Notes: generated from the sequence alone by a model not told the origin. DNA of 64,000 nucleotides from Collybiopsis luxurians FD-317 M1 (GCA_000827265.1 KN834786.1:20513-84512); one strand, 5' to 3'; shown: positions 33,285 to 46,131, counted from the stretch's first letter. A program made the numbers and translations.

Positions 33285-36200
33285 ATGACTGCTGATATAT
33301 CCAGTACTGTCTATGCTTCCAAACGCAAGGAATTACTCGCACTCATCAACCAACTGAGGGCGGTTGGGTGAGTTCAGACACTTTTATCATTTAGGCTTTT
33401 CCTACGCGTCTTGCGTCGAGTGTCTTACTTCGCGCCACAGAGCTCAGAACGACTTGGATCTCCCTCGTATAACAGTAATAGGTAACCAGAGCGCTGGAAA
33501 ATCTAGTGTGGTGGAGGCATTATCTGGTGTGCGTTCGAATTTCTCTTTGTCCAACGTCATACCGAATATTTTTCTTCAGATCACTGTACCCCGAGGTCAA
33601 GTTCTTTCTTCTGTATAGCCTGCTTTCTAAGCTCACGGAGTTTGACACCAAAGATTCGGGGACCTGTACGCGCTGCCCCCTCGAATGTCGTTTGGTTGCT
33701 TCCTCTCGCCCTTGGAGCTGTCAAATCTCTATTCGAAACGAGTTTGACCATAGTGGACATCGACTCCGCGAAGTTTCAGAGGTCCATTTTGGAGGACTCA
33801 TAACCGACAAATCTCAGGTCGAACTTGCTCTTCGTAGAGCTCAATTCTCCGTCCTGAATCCTGAAGTACCACAAAGTGTTATTTTAGGTGCTTCTGCGCA
33901 GAAACTGAAAGAGATGGCCACCGAGAAGTCTATCCCATTCTCGCAGAATGTCGTTTGTGTTGATATCAAAGGCCCGGAACTGACAGATCTGTCTTTCATT
34001 GACCTTCCCGGTAAGCAAAAAGTCATTCCTTTGTCTGATCATTTTCTTATTTTTGTCGTTTCGGCTAGGTCTTATCCAGAACGCAGATCCAGAGGTGGTT
34101 AAACTGGTAGAAGATATGGTAATGCCAACTCTCACACTATTGGGATGATACTCACCGCTTTTCTTTCGCCTTCTGTAGGTAGTTTCATATATCAAAGGAA
34201 ATTGTCTCATATTAGTTGCTGTGCCTATGACCGGTGCGTATTACTTCTTAAACATGTCGAATGGTCAGAGTCATCTTGTCGTATTCTTAATAGACGATCT
34301 CGAAAACCAAAAAGCCCTTCGCCTCGCAAATCAAGAAGATAGGGATGGTCGACGCACAATCGGTGAGTGATCCTCTCCACGTCGGGACAAAGATGGTATC
34401 TGAATAATGGTGTTACCGCAAGGTGTTCTCACTAAACCTGATATGATTGATCATGGTTCCACCAAAGTCACCGCTCAGTGGATTGATGTTATTGAAGATC
34501 GCACCCCCAAACACCATCTCACCCATGGCTACTACTGTACGCGCCACCCTAATGATGACAAACGTGGCGAAGGGATTGATTCTAAACACGCTCGAGAGAT
34601 TGAAGAAGCGTATTTCAAAACTACTGCTCCTTGGTCGACTTCTCTCCTCCCCGGAAGGTTTGGTACAAGGAATCTGGTCATGACTTTGTCTCGGCTTCTG
34701 GTCCAGATCATCGGTGACAAGTAAGCGCTGCTTTATCGGCACCCAGATATTTTTCTCATTCATTGCTTCAGTCTATCCAAAATCCGCGACGATACGTCCA
34801 AACAGCTTTCTTTGTGTCGCGAAGAATTATCTCAAATTCCTCCGCCCATTACTGAGGAACCAGCAACTCACCTTCTTTCTCTCATTACTGCTTTCTGTTC
34901 AGAGTTTCAAACTCTCGTACATGGCAGAGCAGATGCCGCAGAACTTATTCGAGCGCATCGACAGTCGTATGGGGAATTGAAGCGAGCGGTCCGCCGCATT
35001 GCGCCAAACTTTATCCCTTTTACGGCAACCCAGAAAATCAGGAATTTCAACAATTGCCTGGGCGATGAAGAAGACGACCCAGTAGCCAACGTTCCTGTCA
35101 TTGACAAACCATCGATGAACCTCACCGACATTAGAAAACACATTGATCAGTATGAAGAGTCTTCTTTGTTTATGTCGTTCAGGATTAACGGTGATGTTAC
35201 ACAGGTCAATGACGCGAGAACTCCCCAACAATGTTCCGTTCCAAGCGAAAGCTTCACTTATTGTCCGATTTCAAGCAGAATGGCCCAAAGCTGTAGATGC
35301 TTGTTTCAGGGGCGTGGAAGTTGCCACTTCCAAAGTTCTCTTGAAAATGACTCAAGATCATTTCGGCAGATTTGCCCTTTTACAGCTGCACGTCCGGTGG
35401 GTTTTCTTCCATTGATTGTTCTTGCCTCTGGCCAACCCTCTGCCGTTCCTCAGAAATTTCATCAAAATCTTAATGGAGCAACATGAGCGTAGCTGTAGTG
35501 ACGTGCTCAAAGCTGTCCTCGAGGCCGAACGTATGCCATATACCCAAAACGATCATTATCTGGAATCCTCGACACAGGCCTGGTTGGATAAATACAAAGC
35601 TGTGAGGTCGGGAAAGATTTCGGAGGAAGTCAAATCCAGCGCGAAAGTGCAGCCTCCGTTCAATTCGACGCAACCTGCTAGCGGAGATTTGGGTACCTCC
35701 ATTGGTGTGTCCTCGCGACAAGATGACCATGATTGACCATACTGAAATTGGAATGAATTAGTTGGCGGTATACCCCCGTCGTTCTCTTTCAGTAGTACCT
35801 CTCAGCGCAAGACCGCTGCCGATGCAAATTCTGTGTCGTCTTCATTTGCCAGTGCATTCGGTAATGGAAGTGGAGCACCAAGTGCGTTCGGAAGCGGATC
35901 GTCAGGCGGAGGAAAAGCAAATTCTTTTGCCTTCGGAGCACCTGCTACAGCAAGTGCGTCTAGTAACCCAAAGCCCCCCCAGGCCCCAGGTTTCGATGCG
36001 GCAGCATTTTTTTCTGCAAAGGCTACAGCTACGGACGCTCAACCAGCATCAGCATCGGCTGTCTCGGACTCTAGCCCAAGTAATATCGAAGGTGCAAAGA
36101 AGCCCGTTGCTATTGATGAAACGATCTTGCAAGAGGCTCTCAGCCTTTTGGTAAAAGCTGGCGTACCGACATCATCTCTCAATCTAACCGATCTCGTGGG

Positions 36201-36693
36201 AAAATTGACTCCGCCGGATGAGTATGAGAGAGAGTTGAGGGTAAATGCCCATTTATTTCAGCGAGTAGCTGCACACGGACTGACCTAAACTCTTCTTGCT
36301 CTTGTCTCTTTTTCGGCTGTCCCTCCTACTTCTCCCCTCTCTCTTCTCATTTGACTCTTTAGGTATGCAGTGAAGTACGAGGCTACTTTCAGGTTGCGTA
36401 TAAAGTGAGTTTTCCTCCTTGTCTGCAACTGTGTCTTACCCAAATTTACTTAGCGCATGATCGACAATATACCCCGCTTTATCGACCTTTTGTTTGTCAG
36501 GGAGCTGGGAAAAACACTTCAGCCGTTCCTCATATCGAAGTTTGGATTAGGCACTCCCTCAGCCCATGAACGCTGCGCAACCTACCTCGGAGAAGATTTG
36601 GCACTTGTTGCGCGGAGGGATGAGCTTTTGGCGCGGAAGAAAAGGCTGGAGAGTGTCGACAGGGAACTGGAAGAGTATTCCTTACGAATCTAA
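33285..36693 (+). CDS. Dynamin-like GTPase with FG-rich linker (tandem copy 2)
   Basis: Fourteen exons in phase (33285..33367, 33441..33528, 33580..33595, 33654..34010, 34069..34118, 34179..34233, 34294..34362, 34423..34720, 34772..35149, 35205..35396, 35454..35704, 35762..36240, 36363..36404, 36454..36693) give 865 residues. Motifs: VIGNQSAGKSSVVEALSG, LSFIDLPG, GVLTKPDMI, GED segment RMIDNIPRFIDLLFVREL. It aligns with copy 1 throughout except for a linker around residues 613-700 rich in Ser, Ala, Gly and Phe, with SAFGNGS, SAFGSGS and FAFGAPA, like FG nucleoporins. One exon is only 16 nt. Membrane remodelling is the family role; the linker's role is unknown. Confidence 0.88.
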
Positions 36694-36932
36694 CATTCTA
36701 AATGTAACATTTTCGAAGCAAGTTTGTATTAAGATTCTCTATCTCCTCGCATGATATATATAATCTCATAGCCAGTCTTTCACATTGTAGACTACTTATA
36801 TACATATATTTTCACCTATTTTCTTCTCGTTCCATACATTTGACTTAGTTAATGACAATCCAGGAGAATTGCAACTCGAGGTATGTACATCAAAAGCTAC
36901 AGTAGCGACTGTGTGAACCTTATACGGAAAGG

Positions 36933-38076
36933 TCAGTTTCCATTACCCGGGGGGGCTGTATATACGGGAAGAGTGATAGATGCAATAGTCCAAGTTTTAC
37001 CACCATCTGAGGTCTCCATCGGAGTAGCCACAACACCTGGACCCTTGCCTAGGGTATTAGGGAAGTTCATGTCAGGCTCCGAGAGTTGAATCACGGAATT
37101 GAGGTATTGCTACAAAGTGCAGTATGTCGAAGAGGTTCATAACACTAGAGCACGACGAAACCTACCTGTACGCTGGTCGTTCCTACACCATCGTATGTAG
37201 TCAGTCTACCATCCCCGTCTATGCACATCTTGGTGCTTACCTCTGCAATTTTGTTGACATTCGGTTCCAGTTCCCCATCCGCCATGAAGAAGAGGTCCAT
37301 CCTCTGTACTGATCAGTGACAAGAAAATTCTTAGCGCGCGTAGGAGAACGTACGACTCTGGAGAGTGGAGACGACCTTCCCGGCAACAGTGACCTTTTGA
37401 GTCCAAGTATTACCGCTGAGCTTTAGTCATAGAACTCATTAGCTTCACCCTGGCGTGTTTCTATTGCCCAGCGTGTACCAACCGAGTAGGCGATTCCGAT
37501 CTCCGTGTTCCCGTTCACAGCAATGTAAGGGCCGTCTTTTTGCCCGCCTACACTATCAGGAAGGTTCAGCGCATCGAATATCTGGAGGTCTATCGATTGG
37601 TGTACCCAAAGTAAGACGCACTGAGACACCATTGGTTTGCAGTAGCTCCACAGCTGGATATCAAGTATTTTAGGTGTGCAGCCGCTAATATGTATTATTC
37701 CATAGAAACTCACTAAGAGTTGTCGGCTAATTGATCTGCAATTTGAAGGATTAGGCTGGCATGCAGATCGGATATAGCAGCCTTGATCCTCACCGACTCC
37801 GGACTGAATCAGACCGCTTGTAGCGTTACTTATGCCGATCCAGAGGAAAAGCCCGCTATTGGAGATGAACAAATGGAAGTTCAAGCGAGGCAAATGCAGA
37901 CAAACTTACGTCTCTGCGTTTGCCGGAGGATTCCCAGGGATGAAAGTAGTCGTGGTTCCAATGACGGCACCTGTAGTTGGACCCAAAGAATACGCAGGAC
38001 CCCAAGTGTCAGCGACGACGGGGGACACAAGTCCCACCAGAGCGCAGGACAAAACAACGATAGTCTGGATAAACAT
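36933..38076 (-). CDS. Secreted protein, eqolisin/ConA-like basidiomycete family
   Basis: The start at 38076 gives a clear signal peptide (MFIQTIVVLSCALVGLVSPV, cleavage likely after VVA). Later exons read LFLWIGISNATSGLIQSGVG, then GNTWTQKVTVAGKVVSTL, GGWGTGTECQQNC and finally YLNSVIQLSEPDMNF and SDGGKTWTIASITLPVY before the stop at 36933. This order resembles a secreted Agaricomycete family with an eqolisin-like beta-sandwich. I name no enzymatic activity because I cannot place the Gln/Glu catalytic pair. At least five introns; central boundaries are approximate. Confidence 0.65.
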
Positions 38077-38701
38077 AGAGTGCAATGAAGTGGGAGGTAT
38101 CAAAGCTGAAAACAAAGACTCGGGGCTAAGATGAATACGATTCGACAAAGATGTTGTTCCACCGTCGAACTTCAAATCTAGCTTGTCCAGAATGATTTAA
38201 ATACTTGGGTTTCTGGTAAGCAAGGCGGAACAAGTCCGGTTTTGTCGCGGAGCTTGCGTTGAGCAGAAGTTCGGGTAGACGATCCTAGGACTCAAGGGCG
38301 TCAAGAGACTTTGAACACTTGATTTCACGCATATGCTACGCTTGGATGACGGAGCGAATATACAGGTTTGACCATACAGGTATATATATAGCGGCGGGCC
38401 GTTTGAAGTTGGCCGGTTGTCCACAGTGGTAGCGATTGCATGGTTCCAACTCGGAAACGGAAAAATGCATAATTGAAATAATCATTACCATTGAGGATTC
38501 CCCGCACAAGATACTCACGAGCAACTAATCGATCTCAACGATTTTGGCACTTTTCATCATAATCACAAGAAGACGTGAGCGAAATTCTAAAATACACGGA
38601 ATGTCGGCGTATTAATTTTGTCCGAGGGGAGGAGAAACAATCGACCGACCCACCTGCCACCTCAGAAGCTCATTTTAGCATCCCCACCTTCAATATGAGC
38701 C
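38077..38701. other. Intergenic region upstream of the secreted-protein gene
   Basis: No supported gene. It contains the 5' flank of the secreted-protein gene and the 3' flank of the F-box gene. A short TA repeat (tatatatata-like, near 38382-38391) is present. Confidence 0.4.
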
Positions 38702-40136
38702 TCAGCTTCCACAGCATCGACCACGCCAATGAGATCCTCCGTGGCACTGTCCAAAATGGAAAGTAGATTTTTGTGAAGTCTCTGGGAGCATAATGTCGAA
38801 GAGCTTTTGAAGCTCCTTTAATGACAACTTCCGATAAAGCAGATAGATGTCCACATGGACTTGGCGCCAACGAACTTCCCGTGTCCAGTTGACCAAAAGA
38901 GGATCTAGCCGGCGGGCTACGGGTGAATTGGTCCGAGATTTGTGTATTTTTCTGACTCCAGGAACGGCCCAATCCAGAACAATTTCGAGTCGAGAGAGGA
39001 TAGGGCTGGCAGAGAGGATCGATCCCAGTACAGTCGTTATAATGTCCACTGACTCTGAGAAAAGACGCAAATAAGACAGATTTGGGAGTTGGTTTGGTTT
39101 TACGCTAATGAGCACTTTCGATTGTGGCATGGTCAGTAAGACCTCGCCAAACCACGTAAGATAAAGGCTTGCATTACTCACGCATGTCTGTACAGCATAC
39201 GAACGTTAGCACGAGTGCCTCCAACTTGTCGTGTAAGCAACGATGCAGGAGTGTCGGACAAGAAGACGAAGTGTCTCTCGACCAGTGCATGTTCAAATAC
39301 TTGATTGCTTCCCAATCGATGAGCCCGGGATACATTAAAATCTCGTCTCGGATTCTGGAGTGTAAATAGCCGATGCAAATTCCAGTAAGAACAGCCTGAC
39401 GGGGTTGGCGGTGCGCAAGCTTCTCTCCCATCCACAACCGCACCTCATCCTGAGAAAGCTCTCTTATTTCGTCCGAAAGGGCCTCCAGATTCCCAATCAT
39501 TAGCTGCTCCAGGTGTAATGAATAGACTCCCATTATTGCGACAAGGTCATCAAGTGAAGAAAACAGTGGATTTCGGAGAGAAATAGCTTTCAGATTCGGA
39601 TTGCGCTTAATTAGGCGGCCTATACACGATCCCAATTCTTTGGAGGGCCATTTCGCAGTTTCTCCCCAATGTAAATTCCAAGGGACGTTCAAAGTCAAAG
39701 TCCGGAGATCAGTGAACAAGGGTAAGGATAGCAAGATTCGGTACATTGACTGCGCCGAAATTCTGTTACCGACTCGAAAACTAGCAGCCTCTATGTGAAG
39801 CTCTTGCGTAAACTGGGCGATGCGGCTCTCACCGGAGATACCTTCCAGTCTCCAAACAAAACGCCGCTTTACGAGCGAGAGCATCGCCGGCGGAAGTATT
39901 CGAGCGTCCAGTTTTATTAGACGAAATAGATACGTCTGGCAACGAGTCCTCCATGACCGTGCTACGACAGAACAAACCTTGAGATCTGGGCGGGAATCCT
40001 GGAGATGGTCAATGATAAGGTCATAAAGCTCCAGAGGGAGTCTGGGCTCCAGCGAAGTGCTATCGCACGAGCTAGAATTCGTTCGAGAACGGACAAAACT
40101 TGCTGGCCATGTAGGGCGACGATTGGCGACGGACAT
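38702..40136 (-). CDS. F-box/LRR-like protein 1
   Basis: Exons 39178..40136 and 38702..39104 give 453 residues. An Arg/Ser-rich start is followed by an F-box (LPLELYDLIIDHLQDS, then VCSVVARSWRTRCQTYLF). Irregular leucine-rich strands follow (LRTLTLNVPW, LEQLMIGNLEAL, LKAISLRNPL). F-box proteins couple substrates to SCF ubiquitin ligases; the substrate is unknown. The intron 39105..39177 was chosen because it restores the frame. The extreme C-terminus (Cys/Arg-rich after HFGQC) may hide a further intron. Confidence 0.75.
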
Positions 40137-40527
40137 GATGAATGTGGGGAATAGGCCAGCGGACCATGTAGATCAACGAATAGCCCAGACCGTGACTCAC
40201 GAGCGCTCTATGTAATGGAAGGTGGGTAAACGCTTCCACTCCTGGCTGAAATCTGTTTCGTACAGTGATGTGTCACAAGAAAAGCGCCAAAGGAACATTC
40301 CACCTATCTATCGATTATCTATTCAATCTAGGCGCTCTCTACTATATGAACTTGAAGAGCTTGCAAACAAGCGTACAGTGCTCTGATTCAAGGCAATAAC
40401 GTTTGCAGCTTTCTAAACGAATGCACATCTTCTGCATTCAGAAACGAACTCACGTCTCTCCCACGAATTGCATGGTACATGGGGCTCGTTGCTGTAGATA
40501 TTGGAAAGGAAAATACATGCATGTAAT
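40137..40527. other. Intergenic region between F-box gene 1 and eS26
   Basis: About 390 bp without a supported gene. It includes the F-box gene 5' flank and the eS26 3' flank. No terminator motif was recognised. Confidence 0.4.
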
Positions 40528-41287
40528 TTAAACCTTTGCAGCAGCCTTTGCATCCTCTGCGGCGGCAACAGCAGGATTAACCTTTTTGTTATCTTTCCAG
40601 CGGATACGAGGTGGTGGTGCACGGTTACGACGACCCTCTCGAGAGCGCACACGGACGACTGTCATCTTAGTCAGACTTGACTTTCAAATTGGAGTCCTAT
40701 TCCGACTTACCATGTGAGTGAATAGCGCATGAGACACAGTATGCGATTTTGATGTAGAGTTTGGGGACAACGTATTCTGAGGATCGTAGAGCAATGAGAT
40801 TTTAGAACCCCGAAATATAAAATTCAAAAAACTCACCAGAGTAGACCGAAGCCTCACTGATATCTCGCACTGCCGCACTCTCAACCATGTTCCTCACAGT
40901 GAATCTCTTAATAGCTTTGTCCTTAGCGACACATCGTGAGCAGTTGGAGCAACGCATGAAGCTGACGTGGCCACGGCCTTTCTTGTTGCGACCGCCATTT
41001 CTTCTTTTTTTGGTCTAGAGAATCGTCTCGGTGTGAGCAAACAAGTTCGAGCCAAATGTACGCTGAAGGGAGAAGCTAAAGTATCCGCTGCAGCCCATAC
41101 AGCACCGATAGGCTAGTCCATAGTCCTATCCTTTGGAAGTATATGTCGACTTGATCAAAACTCGTCATCCGAACTCGACCAACGAATCCAACCCAAATTC
41201 CTTCGATCCATGGATAAAAGCGAGTGTGTACGGGTAGTAGACCTTCGAGACAAGATATCATGGCTTATAAAATCATAAACTCACCAT
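40528..41287 (-). CDS. RPS26: 40S ribosomal protein eS26
   Basis: Exons 41285..41287 (the ATG alone), 40837..41014, 40711..40776 and 40528..40658 encode 125 residues. The sequence reads [18 protein letters not shown], then [18 protein letters not shown], YVSxC-type zinc ligands in [13 protein letters not shown] and [15 protein letters not shown], all diagnostic of eS26. It sits in the small subunit near the mRNA exit channel. The first intron (270 nt) is much longer than others here and directly follows the start codon, a layout common in fungal ribosomal protein genes. Confidence 0.95.
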
Positions 41288-41742
41288 CTTGAGAGTCGGG
41301 AGCTGGGTGTGGTTGCAGTCTCTGGATGGCTACAAAATTGCTCGGGCTCTGTAGGACGTGGGAGTTAATTTGGTAATGCAATTGACTCAACTTCGGCTCG
41401 ACGGCACCTGCGAGGCTTTCAATTGCAAGTAAAGGATGTAGGCTCGATAGATACAGTACTAGATACAGTACTAGATACAGTACTATAATCGGTACAAATA
41501 GACGTGGGGATCTTTGAGCTCGGATGTAGTATCAACTATAGAATGAATAACATACGAACTCAGCGCAGAACGACTCCGCTTACGAAGCAATCGCAAGTCG
41601 TCACTGCCCTAATGGCACCTCATAGAAAATATATCCTGGTTTTCGTAACAAGTACGTGCTGTGCGAGCCGGCTGAAGAACCCTCATCTCAGCTAGAGTGA
41701 TACTGGTTTCGGAACTCCTCCAGAAAAGGAATCTATCGTTTC
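41288..41742. other. eS26 upstream region, no gene seen
   Basis: 455 bp that should hold the eS26 promoter. The only structure noted is the 12-bp tandem repeat listed separately. It also contains the 3' flank of the second F-box gene. Confidence 0.4.
41450..41485. repeat. Three 12-bp tandem repeats
   Basis: AGATACAGTACT is repeated three times without interruption. Each unit contains the palindrome AGTACT. It lies about 165-200 bp upstream of the eS26 start codon, so a regulatory role is possible but unproven. Confidence 0.8.
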
Positions 41743-43382
41743 TTACATATCCATCATCTCTCCGAGCGTTTCTTCGACGAATTGCCACTTGGCTTTCCAT
41801 TCGGTGTCGATATTTGGTGAAATCAGATCAGGATTACCCCAAATACTTCCAAATTTTATATCAGGCAAATAGGTCGAGCACAACCGAGACAGAGAACGGG
41901 CAACACGGGATGGATGGTCGATAGGTGAAGGACCAAAATTCAATAATCGAACCTGAAGACGCTCGGCAGGAAGTGTGATTAAGTCAGGTATGTATTCATC
42001 GGTAGCGTCAACGTAGAGTCCAATGGCCAATATGTTCGAACAATGTCGGCCGAAATGCGACAAAGCCTTCAAAGTTAATCGCCTTTCTCTGCTAAGGAAT
42101 AGCACACCGGGTTGGTGGCATAGTTGGAATATTACCAATTCAGGCCAGCTTTTCGCGACCGTCTCTATATCATTATCGTTTAGTGCACAAGGATATGGAT
42201 ATTGTAGACTGAAAAATGATATCTTAGGGCAGTGGTTTAGAAGGGGAACAAGATCCTCGAGACAAATCATGTCTTCAGTTAGGGGTTAAGCCAGAAGGCT
42301 GTTCAAAACCTCGTATTTTCTGTTGCAGAAATTGAGAACGAATGATGTGAGCTGAGAGGCGCGTGGAGCAATGCATTGAATTAGATTTCGAACAGCATCC
42401 GAAGTCTCAGGCCAGTTCGAATGTAATGCAATGCGCTGAATATTTCCCGGAGAAGTTACGTTCTGGAAAAATGTAATGGCAAAATCATAGGAGCAATGAA
42501 GTTCGAGCTCTCGCAGACAGCTGAATAAAGTGATAGTACTTGGATCGGATATGTTGAGCGTCGAGCTGAAAGGGTATTTTGAAACTTGATCCATGGGAAG
42601 TACCTCCAAGCAGAGTAAAGACTTATCCCCTAACCCAATGGGGATTTCAGACGGGTCTTCGAAAGGAGGAATGCTGAGATGCTCGAGATTTGGAAGCTGT
42701 CGTGTAAGAGCAAGTATCGGGGCTTGATATTCAGCCTGAGATTCAATGACCAACCGGAGGGTAGAAAGGAAAGGCATTCGGGAACCGACCTCCTCGCAAA
42801 AGGAAGTGAAGTCATCGAGAGTGGCTGGATTCGGGACGGGTTCGCTCTGGATAAGGGCAAATCTATGGACACTATTGTGCATGAACATGAGGGCGGATTC
42901 CCCCAATCCCAATCCGTAAACTTTGTTCCACTCGAGCGTGTGTAATCCCGGTAGGATAGCGCTGTTGCTGCGGGTAGTCGCAAGTGTTTTGAGTGCAGGA
43001 ATCCACTGGTTATCTGAGTAGGAAATGGAAAAGATGTGGATTCTGGTCTGATAGACCTTCTCAAATCGCCGCCAGCTTGCTGGAGAAGGTCTGTAGGCAT
43101 AGTCCTTTGAAGCAAGAGTTGATTCAGTGAGTTGACAGGATTACTCAGAGTATTCACAAATTCGATTTTATAATCGGCATCTCTACATCTCCCTTTGAGT
43201 TTGCCGAACAGCTCCAAGAAACGCTTCAGGTCTGTAACTTTGTACCAGAGAAGGTCTAACCCAGTCTCCGACCATAGTTTGCAAACGAGCACATTCTGTT
43301 GATTACTGCGATCGTCACATTCTTCCATGATATTCTGCAGCAGCTCTGGAACTCTGAGTGCGCGAGGCAACGACAATGACAT
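41743..43382 (-). CDS. F-box/LRR-like protein 2, with a stop codon or cryptic intron
   Basis: The start at 43382 gives LPRALRVPELLQNIMEECDD then QQNVLVCKLWSETGLDLLW, an F-box. Exon 1 is 43158..43382. After a 53-nt intron the frame continues (PASWRRFEKVYQTRIHIFS) with LRR-like strands to a TAA at 42286. The same frame resumes at once (LEDLVPLLNHCPKISFFSL) to 41743, as expected for the family. Either the gene is broken by that TAA, or a 54-nt intron at 42256..42309 (donor GTTTTG, internal CTAAC, acceptor CGAG) removes it in frame. The donor is weak. If terminated early the product is 347 residues. Confidence 0.62.
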
Positions 43383-43564
43383 CGAAGGACAGCAATTTGA
43401 ACGAAGGTGAAAAGTCAATGAAAAATTGTCACTCAACCCGATCGCGACTTGAGTCGGTGTGACGTGACGGCACGCGCAGTACTCAATTCCAAGTACAGCA
43501 CAGCTTGTGTACAGCCGCGTATCACTTGCCGCAAAGCCACATCCAGCTGTAACTTGAAGACCAA
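43383..43564. promoter_or_regulatory. Divergent promoter between two F-box genes
   Basis: 182 bp separate opposite start codons of two F-box/LRR-type genes. No clear TATA box was recognised. Confidence 0.45.
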
Positions 43565-45081
43565 ATGTCTGGACCTCTGTCTCTTCCAACCGAAATTCTG
43601 CAAGAAATCGGCTCTATGGTACATTCATGCTTGTCATCCAGATACAGTATACTCGACTTTGCTTATGTCTGAATTCGACCCCAGGTAGGAAAGGACTTGA
43701 GAAAGCTACGAGCGGTGAACAGACGACTGCAGTTGGCGTTAGAGCCTTTATATTTCCAGGGTATGAAGATTCATCCTGGAAAGTCAGGCTCTCAGCTAAA
43801 GGCATTGATCAATGAATCAACACGGGCTGCCGCCTATGTCCAACATCTGGAAATTAGCAGAGAAGGCTATGGCACGGAGCCAGAAGATGTAGCACTATAT
43901 CTCGAACCTGCTTTATGCAAGTTCAAAACCTTGCGATCATTGAAGTTCGTACGGAATTTACTAGATTTCTTATAAATTAGTTGATCCTCTCCTTAGATGG
44001 CATATCAGCTTTCAAAGCATACGGCCGCTTGAAAATATGGTGAATCACTGTGTAGTTGAATGTCTAGGACCACTACAAAGCCTCAAGGCTCTTGAAATTG
44101 TCGCTAGCGCGAATTTGAATTCTTCCTACGCTGCTTCCGACTTGGCGCTGGGTGGCTTTCGAAATCTGGAGGAGTTCTCTATTCGTATCAGCTCGCATTC
44201 CCCATCCCTACTAACTGACATCGTCCAAGAAGTAATCAGCGCGAACACCTCGCATCTGACGACGCTTGGCCTTGTTGCCGAGGCACCCTCTTCAATAGAC
44301 TTGGAGCAGGTGCTGCCGGTATCTATGCCACTGCTACGGCTGCGCCACCTGTCGTTGAAATGGTATGACATCTCGGGAATGCAGAGCATGTTGCCACATC
44401 TGCAGTCTTTGCAGTCGCTCAAGCTGCTTAACAACTCTCCTGGTAGTTCTGCTGACATTTGGGTCACTCTTTTGGCAGCGAAACTTTGGATACCGAATCT
44501 CGAGGTATCCAAAGTAGATTCTTCTTTATTAGAATATTTGGCATCATTTTCCACTCTAGAACACATTCTAATCGATTCTGATGAGGACTCCACCGAATCT
44601 TATGAACAGCATGTTCAGAAACTCCTTGCCGATGTCCTTCCAAAGCATTCATCATCCTCAATAATACTTCGCCATGCTCAATGGGCATTTCTATGGCCGT
44701 TAGTATGTGGAAAACTTGTAGACCTCAACAGATGTACCGAATTGACTGTCGACATTCCATTGTCTGACATTAAATACAGAGGAGGTGACATTTTGGTACA
44801 TTGTTTCTCGCTCAAACCCTGGTCAATATTTCAAGCTCACATATCTACAGGCCTCCCTGCTCGATTACACGGACGAACTTCCTCGTCTGCAATGTTTAAC
44901 TCTGAAGATCTCAGATATCCCAATCGGGACAGACGCCACGCTCAATGCCAAAATTCGAGTATTGAGTACTATTACTCATGTTAGAACTGCCCAGAAGAGC
45001 ACCAAAAGCGCTTCACAGTGTTCTGGCTACATTATTCAGATCCAGTGCGGTAATTCAAGACTGGTACGCTACAAAGAATAG
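43565..45081 (+). CDS. F-box/LRR-like protein 3
   Basis: Exons 43565..43618, 43685..43944, 43997..44795 and 44836..45081 give 452 residues in phase. The F-box is LPTEILQEIGSMV, then DLRKLRAVNRRLQLALEPL, spanning the first intron. Leucine-rich strands follow (LQSLKALEIVASANL, FRNLEEFSIRI, LRLRHLSLKW, LQSLQSLKLLNNSP). No stop interrupts it once the introns are removed. An SCF adaptor role is family inference. Head-to-head with F-box gene 2, though the two are not close copies by eye. Confidence 0.75.
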
Positions 45082-46131
45082 ATGATATTATTGTGGTTCT
45101 GTGGTAAATTCTAGCGTCGATTAAGAACACGTTTTACTAAAGATGTAGACTTGCGCATGGACATCTTCATAGTTGCCGACCTTACCTTTGTTTCATCCAA
45201 CTCAAATGGACTAAGCGCTTGATCTATCTTTTTCCTGCGCTGCAAGCTTCTACCGCTTGCGAGGGTTCACCGAAGGCCTCTTAGATGAAGTGCTATCTTG
45301 TCCGTCCAGCAAGGATCGATCGCCCTTTCGCATATGCTGTCAATTAGTCTGGTAATACGGTCTGTCAACAAAGCTGCTCTGTGGAGACTGTTTTCTGCGT
45401 AGTATAAGTTGTTATTCGCACTAACAGATTGATCATATCGTGAGGAACAAATAATACCACAGCAATGAAAGGGAACAGATCCAGTTGTACAACTTGGGGA
45501 GGGGTGAGGTGGAGCCGTTGACTCCCTATGCATGACTACACTGGAACTGCGTGTACATTGAACTCTCAGACAAACTTCGAACCCTACAGCTTATGAACTG
45601 AATATAGCGACATGAAGAGCTGTGTCTTGACGCCCAAAAATAACATGCCTATGGATCGGAAGCTGTAAGGTCCTTACTTGCCTACTGTAAGTGTGTGCAA
45701 TACGTGTGTATAATTTCAAGAGCTGTTGTGACAGAAGCTTAGCTTCTGCTTCTCGAGTAAGCGCGACCTCCGTGCGTTATCTTCAGTGGCTTGAGTTGAA
45801 CTACCCTTCGTTGTCCGAGTCGAAGTTGAGCTTCTGGTGAGCTTGCTGATCGTCTAGGATGCTCGTACCCTTATTTTCATGCAGGGTAACCGAAGTAGGA
45901 AAAGACGTTGTCATACAAAGACAACCTTATAGTAACAGATCGAATACCACAGAATACAAAAGAATCTTCGATTATAGCCTCATGCTGCAATAAACAGCGG
46001 GGCTTACAATAAAGCGTCACAGCCGCAGCGCGCTTCTCCATCTCTATAAAGAGGCTCATGGTGGGCCATCTCTAACCTTTACTGAAACAGCGAAACTTCA
46101 CTTCAACCAAATTCTCGAATATTACAACACC
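45082..46131. other. Intergenic, about 1 kb
   Basis: No gene I can support. A minus-strand frame at 45267..45533 (88 residues) shows no motif. A TATAAA at about 46045-46050 lies some 85 bp upstream of the next ATG and is the likely core promoter of the ISG12-like gene. Confidence 0.45.
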
